Position numbers and translations under genes: made by a program. Positions 1 to 5,997 of a stretch of DNA of 6,191 bases are shown piece by piece. The notes beneath the pieces were generated by a model. The model made no database searches. It was not told the origin of the DNA and was given only the letters and a program-made list of their open reading frames with translations. How positions within the stretch are numbered: position 1 is the first letter of the stretch; each line of letters opens with the position of its first letter. The stretch is from positions 1 to 6,191 of the forward strand of contig JAENWH010000124.1 in NCBI GenBank assembly GCA_016650135.1, given 5' to 3'. The DNA is from Peptostreptococcaceae bacterium (GTDB lineage Bacteria; Bacillota_A; Clostridia; Peptostreptococcales; Anaerovoracaceae).

Positions 1-1
1 G

Positions 2-211
2 GTTTCTCACGACATAGAATTTTGCTGTAAGTTTGCCGACACCTGTGCCATGTTTTTCGACGGCAGTATTATTACGACAAATGAACCTAGAAAATTCTTC
101 TCCGGCAATAGTTTTTATACAACTGCAGCAAACAGAATGTCGCGCCATATATTTCAGAATGCGGTGACCCCAAAGGATGTGATTGAATTATGTCAGATAA
201 ATTTAAAATAA
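2..211 (+). CDS. ECF/Cbi-type ABC transporter ATPase, C-terminal fragment (5' end outside window)
   Basis: An open frame runs from the window edge to the TAA at 209-211 and encodes the last 69 residues of an ABC ATPase. It begins V-S-H-D, the H-loop (switch histidine) that contacts the ATP gamma-phosphate. A typical beta-strand/turn 'AMFFDGSII' and the conserved tail 'PRKFFSGNSFYTTAANR' follow, a tail I associate with the ECF-type ATPases (CbiO/EcfA, often fused tandem cassettes) of Firmicutes. The Walker A, Q-loop, signature and Walker B motifs lie upstream of the window. The stop codon falls 22 bases inside the next gene, in a different frame, so the two are almost certainly co-transcribed and translationally coupled. 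The protein would sit on the cytoplasmic face and power the vitamin importer whose S component follows. Family assignment is good. Whether it is a single or double cassette cannot be seen. Confidence 0.85.
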   Translation, partial: VSHDIEFCCKFADTCAMFFDGSIITTNEPRKFFSGNSFYTTAANRMSRHIFQNAVTPKDVIELCQINLK

Positions 212-990
212 ATCAGGGAAATTCACCAAGCCTGCAAAGCCAGTCAGAGCCGTCAAAACCCTCAAAGCAGTCAAAACATCCAAACCGTTTAAGAACTGTT
301 CTTACCTGGATCGTTGTTTCGGTCGTGACTTTAGGGACCATCATCGGCGGCATGGTTTTTCTTGATGACCGAAAGTATTACTTTATAAGCCTTCTAATGA
401 TTGCTTATGCCATTGTTCCATTTTTTATCCGGTTTGAAAAAAGAAAACCTCAATCTAGAGAGGTGGTCATCATTGCTGTAATGGTAGCCATTGCGGTTGC
501 GGGGCGTGCAGCCTTTTTCATGGTACCGCAGTTTAAGCCGGTGGTTGCAATCGTCATAATATCTGGAGTTTGCCTGGGAAAAGAGTCGGGATTTTTGATA
601 GGGGCGATGACGGGTTTCGTGTCAAATTTCATCTTTGGGCAAGGACCGTGGACCCCATGGCAAATGTTCTGTTTTGGGATTATCGGCTTTATCGCTGGCA
701 TGCTTTTTGAAAAGACACTTGTGATGAAAACACCACGAAAAAGACAAATTATTCTTTGCATCTATGGGGGGCTTGCGGCATTTTTTATCTATGGCGGCAT
801 CATCGATTTATGGACCATTTTAGGGATGACACCGGAACCCGTGCTTGGTACTTTTATTCTTGCCTATACAGTAGCATTACCATTTAATCTGATTCATGCA
901 GTTGCCACCGTTTTCTTTCTCTATTTTATTACGAATCCTATGATCAACAAGTTGGAGCGGGTGAAATTGAAATACGGGGCATTTCGGTAG
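190..990 (+). CDS. ECF transporter S component (substrate-binding membrane subunit), possibly cobalamin-type
   Basis: This 266-residue integral membrane protein has hydrophobic segments at about residues 36-58, 63-82, 91-112, 117-150, 157-173, 187-211 and 218-249. In the middle is the motif 'GQGPWTPWQMF' (150-160), typical of a clade of ECF S components, with 'GRAAFF' (105-110) and 'KPVVAIVIISG' (116-126) before it. S components bind a vitamin or metal in the membrane and dock on a shared EcfT/ATPase module; EcfT is not in the window and may lie upstream. The first 34 residues are hydrophilic and rich in Ser, Pro, Lys and Gln, an unusual cytoplasmic extension. The ATG at 190 overlaps the ATPase gene by 22 bases; a weak AGGA at 174-177 lies 12 bases upstream, so coupling probably helps initiation. 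The substrate cannot be read from sequence alone. A CbrT-like cobalamin role is inferred from the cobalamin riboswitch and transcobalamin-like gene next door. Confidence 0.85.
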   Translation: MSDKFKINQGNSPSLQSQSEPSKPSKQSKHPNRLRTVLTWIVVSVVTLGTIIGGMVFLDDRKYYFISLLMIAYAIVPFFIRFEKRKPQSREVVIIAVMVAIAVAGRAAFFMVPQFKPVVAIVIISGVCLGKESGFLIGAMTGFVSNFIFGQGPWTPWQMFCFGIIGFIAGMLFEKTLVMKTPRKRQIILCIYGGLAAFFIYGGIIDLWTILGMTPEPVLGTFILAYTVALPFNLIHAVATVFFLYFITNPMINKLERVKLKYGAFR

Positions 991-1036
991 GGATGGGGAA
1001 TAAGGCGGAAGGCTATTGGCAAATGAAATTTTCTGG

Positions 1037-1119
1037 TTTCAAACTTGATTTGTTGAATTTTCCTTGAATTTGAATGTAATTTGATGAATTCTCACTGATT
1101 TGAAGCTTGATTTGTTGAA
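1037..1119. repeat. Degenerate direct repeat, two 21-base copies 62 bases apart
   Basis: The 14-base core CTTGATTTGTTGAA occurs exactly at 1044-1057 and again at 1106-1119. Including the upstream flank, the copies 1037-1057 and 1099-1119 match at 19 of 21 positions. The DNA between them carries further TTGAATTTGAA-like variants, as if a short AT-rich unit had been duplicated and decayed. No terminal inverted repeats or transposase point to a mobile element. It may simply be replication slippage in low-complexity DNA. Confidence 0.55.
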
Positions 1120-1270
1120 AAGACCGCTTGGGAGATAACCAGTTATACTTTTATTGAAATAATCTAAAGGAATAGATAACTGTTTTCATAGGAATGACAA
1201 AGGGTGCTGTATATAGGAAAAATATTATACTATTTCATGGATATGAGCTAAAAGTATGCCAATCAATTAA

Positions 1271-1380
1271 AAAAAGTTATGCTTTTTCATGCTGATAGGT
1301 ATGAAATATGAAATTTACAGTAATGAATTATAGAAAATAAAATATATCATGTGTTTTAATATAAAAAGTTATACTTATTC
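1271..1380. repeat. Short repeated motif AAAAAGTTATRCTTWTTC, two copies
   Basis: The 18-base sequences at 1271-1288 and 1363-1380 match at 16 positions. A third partial copy, GTTATACTTTTATT, lies at 1142-1155. The first copy can fold into a weak A-T hairpin (1271-1276 with 1282-1287). The function is unknown. In DNA this AT-rich, chance similarity is not excluded. Confidence 0.4.
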
Positions 1381-1451
1381 TCTTAAAACCGTTTGATTAT
1401 ATGAAATTATTGCTCACGCCGTTAAATGACAATATTTGATGCAGTGTACTA

Positions 1452-1482
1452 TAACTTAAAGTTAAATACCAGCAGTACTGCT
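1452..1482. promoter_or_regulatory. Two palindromes just upstream of the promoter (possible operators)
   Basis: AGCAGTACTGCT at 1471-1482 is a perfect 12-base palindrome whose end lies 7 bases before the -35 hexamer. A second dyad, TAACTT-A-AAGTTA, is at 1452-1464, 6 bases further upstream. The position fits an activator site or a site for a protein that controls the promoter in addition to the RNA switch. No known regulator consensus is recognised, so the role is inferred only from symmetry and position. Confidence 0.35.
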
Positions 1483-1489
1483 AAAATTC

Positions 1490-1518
1490 TTGACGATATA
1501 ACTTGAAAATGATAAAAT
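1490..1518 (+). promoter_or_regulatory. Sigma-A-like promoter of the riboswitch transcript
   Basis: The -35 element TTGACG (1490-1495) and the -10 element TAAAAT (1513-1518) are separated by exactly 17 bases. Each differs from the TTGACA/TATAAT consensus by one base. The expected transcription start is near 1524-1526, about 10 bases before the first base of the riboswitch aptamer. It therefore gives the large downstream gene its own promoter, independent of the ECF operon. Confidence 0.8.
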
Positions 1519-1534
1519 TACTATACAACTTAAT

Positions 1535-1788
1535 AACATTCGTGTTCTGTCGAAGTAGCCTTGTGCAATGGAGACAGCTAAGAGGGAAGCAGGTTTGAAT
1601 CCTGCGCGGTCCCGCCGCTGTAAATGATTAGTTTTGCATTGACCGTTGAATGGTCGTCACTAAGTTCTTCCGAGAAAGCGATTTTAATATTGCTGACCGG
1701 GTATAGGAACATGGGAAGATGTTGCAGAACGTGATTTCATAAGCCAGAAGACCTGCATTGATGTTTGTCATCCCAACGGGCAATTGGG
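1535..1788 (+). ncRNA. Cobalamin riboswitch (class-I-like)
   Basis: The conserved cobalamin-aptamer core is readable. AGGGAAGCAGG at 1583-1593 is followed by a helix closing at 1601-1605 (GCAGG with CCTGC). P5 is GCGG 1606-1609 paired with CCGC 1615-1618, ending in the B12-box-like CCGCTGTAA (1615-1623). A peripheral hairpin GACC/GGTC lies at 1641-1655, GGGAAG at 1713-1718, and AGCCAGAAGACCTGC at 1742-1755. P1 can form between 1535-1539 and 1761-1765, and an extra P2-like helix between 1547-1551 and 1573-1577. P13 is CCCAA 1772-1776 with TTGGG 1784-1788, and its loop CGGG (1777-1780) complements the L5 loop CCCG (1611-1614), the kissing contact that locks the ligand-bound state. The long peripheral arm suggests class I (adenosylcobalamin-type), but ligand preference is inferred. 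It would switch off the downstream gene when B12 is plentiful. Confidence 0.95.
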
Positions 1789-1823
1789 TAATTGGCATAA
1801 AAATAATAAACACATAAATACGG

Positions 1824-1849
1824 ACTGTGGATTTAATCCACAGTTTTTT
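1824..1849 (+). terminator. Intrinsic terminator of the riboswitch expression platform
   Basis: ACTGTGGATT (1824-1833) and AATCCACAGT (1835-1844) form a perfect dyad with a minimal loop, followed by six T residues (1844-1849) and further T-rich sequence. It sits 35 bases after P13 and 75 bases before the start codon, so regulation is probably by premature transcription termination. A weak competing pairing, TGGGT 1785-1789 (P13 3' arm) with ATCCA 1836-1840, could act as antiterminator. That part is speculative. Confidence 0.85.
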
Positions 1850-1913
1850 GTTTGTTCTCAAAGTATTCACTGGATTTGCCCAAAACCCGCAACGAGAACT
1901 AAACTGATAAAAC

Positions 1914-1919
1914 AGGAGG
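1914..1919 (+). promoter_or_regulatory. Ribosome binding site that fixes the start of the SLH/DUF4430 gene
   Basis: A full AGGAGG lies 5 bases before ATG 1925 and 14 bases before the next in-frame ATG at 1934. This favours 1925. The frame stays open back to a TTG at 1784, but that codon lies in the riboswitch P13 helix and translation from it would cross the terminator, so it is not a credible start. Confidence 0.85.
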
Positions 1920-1924
1920 AAGAA

Positions 1925-4900
1925 ATGGAAAGTATGGAAAGAAATAAAAATTTCAGGAAGAGTATAGCATTTACATTGATAATGGCTATGCTGATGTCGA
2001 TGATAAGTTTCGGCGCAGGATCGTTTGGGGGCGGGGTTTATGCAACGACTGACGGGACTGCAACGGTGAGAATCATTGATGAAAATAATAACACCGTTAT
2101 CACAAATGCTGCAGTAAGCATAGAGAATGGTGTGACTACTCTTGGAGCAGTAGTAGCTTCGGCCTGTCAAGCCGAGAATAGAACATTTGAACTAGGTTCT
2201 AATGGCTTTCCGGCAACGGTAGGTGGTGTTATTTTAGGCACGGGATTTTCGTGGATGAGCATGCTGAATGACTCAGGCTCCGCTTTCAACACGGGAAATT
2301 TTACTGATATTACAGTAAATGACGGGGACAGTATTGTGCTATATGCTGATAGCTGGCCAAGCGTTATATCATATTCATATTTTGAAGCAGGTAACCCTAG
2401 CAGAACTGAGAGTGGCAATTATTACAAGGCTAATGTGCCTCTTACGCTTCATCAACTTAGTTTCACTGATCCTAAAACGATAGTTGAAGGTGCAACTGTT
2501 ACAGCTATTGAAACAACTTACGGAACAACTTACATAAGCACAACAGATATAAATGGTAAGGCGACCTTAAACCTTTGGGCGGGAACATATCTTATTTCAG
2601 CCGAAAAACTTAGTGGCTCGGCAATGGTCATTACAAAACCGTATGCAAAAGTAATCGTTGGGGATGATGGAAGTGCTACTATAATAAGTCCAAAGACACC
2701 CGACGTAAATTTGGAAAAACTTGAAATTCAATTACCGGTATTAACAGTTAATATGAAAAAGCAACTTGATGCAGGTAATCCTCATATTAATACAACTGAA
2801 GTGTTTACAGGAGTAACGATTTCGGCCATTGCAAGTTCAGAGACAGCGACAATGAGTGTTTCTCAAGGTGGAGACACTACAAATTTAACAAGCGGCACAG
2901 CGATATATCTCTCAGATAGCGCAGTAGGGGCAAGCAATACATTTATATTGAAAGTAGAAAACGGTGAGTTCTCAAAGAATTATACTTTCTATATAAATAA
3001 AGTTGCCGCTGCGGTAACAGATTCCGCTTTGATCACTGAAGTAAAGGCTGTCATAGGAGCTACTTCAGATAAAGGAATTACATATTATGATACCTATTAT
3101 CCTGAATATGTAACAGCTCTATATTCAAATGGGGGAACATTAACTGATTCAGGAAAAGCAAAATTTTTGTCGGAAGTCATGGATGATGTTCGAAGCAATA
3201 ATGCAGTAACAAGTGTTGGCAGGTTAGGGAAAATTGCCGCAGCCTTAACTGCGATTGGTATAGATCCTCGCCAGGTTCCTGACATTTCAACAAATGTCGC
3301 TTCGGGAACAGCAATTGATTTAATCGAAAAAATATCGGAGTATAGTGTAACAAAATCGGGGATATATAATGCACCCTATATGCTTATTGGTTATGATTCG
3401 GGGAACTATACTGTAGCTTCTGGAACGGATAGAAGCGAATTAATCAATTATATGCTTGGACAACAAAATATAAATGGTGGATTTTCAATTTCATGGCCTG
3501 ATACTGATACAACCGCCTTGAATATTATGGCACTTGCACCTTATTATAATTCAAATGGCCCTTTAAATGGAGTTTCGGCAGGGACAGTATCTAAAATCAA
3601 AATTAGCGTTGATAATGCATTGACGTACCTGCAAAGTCAGCAAAATAATTTTGGACGCTTTACTGGATATTATAACTACACAAACTCAAATTCGACTTCA
3701 TTGGTTGTTTCTGCGTTATCAGCAATAAATAAGAATGCTCATGCAGATTCTTACATAAAAAACAATTATTCGGCAGTACAGGGGCTATTATCATATAAGA
3801 CTTCTGAAGGTCTTGTTGGGATTACGGACTCAATAAAATCTAATAACGTTTCCGACGTTCAGGGTATGATGGCACTTGTTGGTTATATAAAATATTTGGA
3901 AAATGGTGACGGAAATATATATAAATTTTCTAATCAACCTGAGATTTATGATAATTGGCCAAGTGAAATATTGAAAGAAATTAATGTTGAACGAACTTCA
4001 AAGATCTTTAAAGCAGGGGGTGAATTATCAGCAGACGATATAACAGTTAGTGGAATTTTTTCGAGTTCCAGCGGGACAAGAAGTGCGATTATATTACCTG
4101 GTGAAGCAACAACAGGGTACTCAATAACTGGAAATACAAACTTGAAAGCAGGCGGCAATAGCATAACGGTTAGTTACCTTGGAAAAACAAGTACTTTTAT
4201 TTTAACAGCATTGAATAATGATGGAACTATTGCTCCAGTTGCAACAGTTAACATCTCTGTTAAGGATGGAAATAATAAAACAATTGCTGAACAAAGAAAT
4301 GATCCTATTGAATCTGGTAAAACAACGGTTATTGATTCTTTAAGAAGTTTATTAGATAGTAAAAATATCACTTACAGAATTAGTGGAGGAACCTATGTTT
4401 CTTCAATAAACGGGATTTCAGAATTTGATGGAGGCGCTTTTTCGGGGTGGTTGTATAAAGTTAATGGAGTTACATTGCCTACAACTGCGGCTGGTGATAA
4501 GACTCTAACTGGCGGTGAGAATGTTGTTTGGTATTACACCCTGGATTTTACCAAAGATGCCAGCTCAAGTTCTTGGGTAGCAGAGAATGCGGTGGTTGGT
4601 GGAAGTGGAAATACAGTAAGTGTAAGTACAGAATTATCTTCAAAGCTGGATAGTAAATTGAAGGCAGCGGCGGCTGTTTCTGCAACAGAATTATCCGCAG
4701 CGATTAAGAAGGCAGTCGATGGGCTGACAGGCGATAATGCGGGCAAACAAACGGAAATAAAAATTAATGTCGATCTGGACGACAAAGCGGTTTCTCTTGA
4801 TACAACGATCCCGAAGACTAGCTTTGGAAATCTTGTTACAAACAAAATTGGAACCCTCACAATCGCCTCCGCGATTGGGGATATCAGTTTAGATTTGAAC

Positions 4901-5779
4901 ACTCTTAAAACGATTTTCGGGGAAGCAACAGGTGACATATCTATAAGTATTACAAATGCAGAAAAAACAGTTGGCCGGCCAACGATCGACTTGTCTATAA
5001 TGAGTAACGGTAAAAAAATCACTAAATTTGGAGGAGTTGTAACAGTGACCATACCGTACACTCTGGCCTCGGGAGAAACGGCTTCGAGTATTAAAGTCTA
5101 TTACATCAATGAAGAGGGCAAGCAGCTTGATGTGAAAAGCAGTTCCTATGATGAAAAAAGTGGAATGGTAACCTTCCAAACTGACCATTTTTCTCAATTT
5201 GTCATTGCCTATAAAAATATGACCTTTGCCGATATACAAGGTCACTGGGCACAAGCCTACATTGAGCTTTTGGCAAATAGAGGAATTATCAATGGGATGA
5301 CAGAAACTACATTTGTACCTAATGGAAATATTACGAGAGCACAGTTTGCAATGCTGTTGGCAGGGCTTGAAGGTGCAGACCTGAGCCAGTATAATACATC
5401 GCAATTTAACGATGTAAGTCAAAATGCATGGTATTTAGGGGCAGTTGCCTGGGCATCAGATAATAATATTACCCTTGGATATACAAATATAGATGGCTCA
5501 AAGAGTTTTAACCCAAATCAAAACATTACAAGACAGGATATGGCAGTTATGATGAAGCGCTATTTAGACCAAGTTGCTAATAAAACTTTGACTGAATCAG
5601 ATGCTAAAATCGATTTTACAGATGATAATATTATCGCAGATTATGCGAAGGATGCTGTAATGCAGCTTCAGCTGGCAGGAATTGTTAACGGAAAAATAAC
5701 GCAAGCTGGTAAAACGGAATTTGATCCGACTGGTAAATTAACAAGAGCCGAAGCAGCCAAAATAATTGTATCTATATAA
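1925..5779 (+). CDS. Cell-wall-anchored transcobalamin/intrinsic-factor-like protein with DUF4430 and SLH domains; putative corrinoid-capture protein
   Basis: This is a secreted protein of 1284 residues. Residues 1-40 form a signal peptide (basic start, hydrophobic core 14-28, likely cleavage after VYA). Residues 45-142 resemble a DUF4430 domain, ending 'VNDGDSIVLYAD'. Residues 170-255 are a carboxypeptidase-regulatory/Ig-like beta domain ('TTDINGKATLNLWAGTY'); 262-360 are cadherin-like. Residues 366-668 are helical repeats of the prenyltransferase/squalene-oxidase type, with 'QQNINGGF' (513-520), 'DTDTTALNIMALAPYY' (526-541) and 'LQSQQNNFGRF' (569-579). The cyclase DxDD motif is absent, arguing for binding rather than catalysis. 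Residues 686-763 are Ig-like (Big_3 type). Residues 772-873 are a clear DUF4430 (transcobalamin C-terminal-like) domain with 'YVSSINGI' and 'SGWLYKVNGV'. Residues 885-1097 are a beta-rich stalk. Three SLH motifs (about 1099-1145, 1160-1208, 1228-1280; ITRAQ, ITRQD, LTRAE) would bind secondary cell-wall polymer. The mature chain has one cysteine (C81). The cobalamin riboswitch in front supports a corrinoid ligand; this is inferred, not shown. Confidence 0.85.
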   Translation: MESMERNKNFRKSIAFTLIMAMLMSMISFGAGSFGGGVYATTDGTATVRIIDENNNTVITNAAVSIENGVTTLGAVVASACQAENRTFELGSNGFPATVGGVILGTGFSWMSMLNDSGSAFNTGNFTDITVNDGDSIVLYADSWPSVISYSYFEAGNPSRTESGNYYKANVPLTLHQLSFTDPKTIVEGATVTAIETTYGTTYISTTDINGKATLNLWAGTYLISAEKLSGSAMVITKPYAKVIVGDDGSATIISPKTPDVNLEKLEIQLPVLTVNMKKQLDAGNPHINTTEVFTGVTISAIASSETATMSVSQGGDTTNLTSGTAIYLSDSAVGASNTFILKVENGEFSKNYTFYINKVAAAVTDSALITEVKAVIGATSDKGITYYDTYYPEYVTALYSNGGTLTDSGKAKFLSEVMDDVRSNNAVTSVGRLGKIAAALTAIGIDPRQVPDISTNVASGTAIDLIEKISEYSVTKSGIYNAPYMLIGYDSGNYTVASGTDRSELINYMLGQQNINGGFSISWPDTDTTALNIMALAPYYNSNGPLNGVSAGTVSKIKISVDNALTYLQSQQNNFGRFTGYYNYTNSNSTSLVVSALSAINKNAHADSYIKNNYSAVQGLLSYKTSEGLVGITDSIKSNNVSDVQGMMALVGYIKYLENGDGNIYKFSNQPEIYDNWPSEILKEINVERTSKIFKAGGELSADDITVSGIFSSSSGTRSAIILPGEATTGYSITGNTNLKAGGNSITVSYLGKTSTFILTALNNDGTIAPVATVNISVKDGNNKTIAEQRNDPIESGKTTVIDSLRSLLDSKNITYRISGGTYVSSINGISEFDGGAFSGWLYKVNGVTLPTTAAGDKTLTGGENVVWYYTLDFTKDASSSSWVAENAVVGGSGNTVSVSTELSSKLDSKLKAAAAVSATELSAAIKKAVDGLTGDNAGKQTEIKINVDLDDKAVSLDTTIPKTSFGNLVTNKIGTLTIASAIGDISLDLNTLKTIFGEATGDISISITNAEKTVGRPTIDLSIMSNGKKITKFGGVVTVTIPYTLASGETASSIKVYYINEEGKQLDVKSSSYDEKSGMVTFQTDHFSQFVIAYKNMTFADIQGHWAQAYIELLANRGIINGMTETTFVPNGNITRAQFAMLLAGLEGADLSQYNTSQFNDVSQNAWYLGAVAWASDNNITLGYTNIDGSKSFNPNQNITRQDMAVMMKRYLDQVANKTLTESDAKIDFTDDNIIADYAKDAVMQLQLAGIVNGKITQAGKTEFDPTGKLTRAEAAKIIVSI

Positions 5780-5802
5780 AAATCATAAAATTAACTTCTA
5801 CT

Positions 5803-5843
5803 CCCCTTACTATATATGATAGGTAATGGGTTCCTCGCAGAGG
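5803..5843. other. Two adjacent small hairpins in the 3' untranslated region
   Basis: CCCCTTACTAT (5803-5813) pairs with ATAGGTAATGGG (5819-5830), with one mismatch and one bulged G. Directly after it, CCTC (5833-5836) pairs with GAGG (5840-5843) around a three-base loop. Neither is followed by a T-run, so they are not terminators on their own. They may be RNA-stabilising structures at the 3' end of the mRNA or a decayed repeat. No family is recognised. Confidence 0.35.
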
Positions 5844-5871
5844 CTTAAACGCCATAATCACAAAGGAAATA

Positions 5872-5920
5872 AAACAAAAACACTATGAATATGATAATAT
5901 ATTTATAGTGTTTTTTGTTT
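5872..5920. terminator. Bidirectional intrinsic terminator between convergent genes
   Basis: AAACAAAAACACTAT (5872-5886) is complementary to ATAGTGTTTTTTGTTT (5905-5920) with a single bulged base, around an 18-base AT-rich loop. The plus strand ends in a T-rich arm and the minus strand reads equally well. The hairpin can therefore end both the large SLH gene (stop at 5779) and the converging thioredoxin-like gene (stop at 5991). Confidence 0.8.
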
Positions 5921-5948
5921 CAATATTATAGATTTTTTTGCTAGAAAT

Positions 5949-5997
5949 GGTTTAAAATTTGCAAGTAATAATTATGAGCACTAAATATATTTAAACC
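5949..5997. repeat. Inverted repeat GGTTTAAA/TTTAAACC at the end of the minus-strand gene
   Basis: Eight-base perfect arms at 5949-5956 and 5990-5997 surround 33 AT-rich bases. The right arm includes the stop codon of the minus-strand gene. The low stability makes a strong structure unlikely. It could slightly protect the 3' end of that transcript or be chance. Confidence 0.3.

Larger units (their letters stand above)
991..1489. other. AT-rich intergenic region without a recognisable gene
   Basis: I find no convincing gene in this roughly 500-base gap between the ECF operon and the riboswitch-controlled gene. It is strongly AT-rich and stop-dense on both strands. I see no stable hairpin followed by a T-run after the S-component stop, so where the ECF transcript ends is unclear. 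The contents I can support are two degenerate direct-repeat pairs (1037-1119 and 1271-1380) and two small palindromes close to the downstream promoter, listed separately. Confidence 0.6.

Noticed and set aside
450..761. Minus-strand open frame of 103 codons inside the S-component gene
   Set aside because: It is antisense to a clear membrane protein. Its Pro/Thr/Met-rich content mirrors the hydrophobic codons of the opposite strand.
1271..1288. Possible terminator for the ECF operon
   Set aside because: The hairpin is six mostly A-T pairs, lies about 280 bases after the stop codon, and is too weak to call.
1784..1924. In-frame upstream extension of the large gene by 47 codons from a TTG at 1784
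   Set aside because: It lies within riboswitch helix P13 and spans the intrinsic terminator. The extra residues look like translated structured RNA, lack a signal-peptide character, and have no ribosome binding site. ATG 1925 has AGGAGG and is followed directly by a proper signal peptide.
1628..2170. Minus-strand open frame of 180 codons across the riboswitch and the start of the large gene
   Set aside because: It overlaps the riboswitch and coding sequence antisense, has a Cys/His/Ser-rich composition typical of a shadow frame, and resembles no known protein.
3020..3928. Reading the helical repeat region as a squalene/terpenoid cyclase enzyme
   Set aside because: The DxDD catalytic motif is absent, the protein is secreted and wall-anchored, and the DUF4430 and riboswitch context fits ligand binding better.
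4534..5422. Two overlapping minus-strand open frames (175 and 177 codons) opposite the stalk and first SLH motif
   Set aside because: They are antisense to a well-supported coding region with recognisable domains and carry no domain signal or ribosome binding site of their own.
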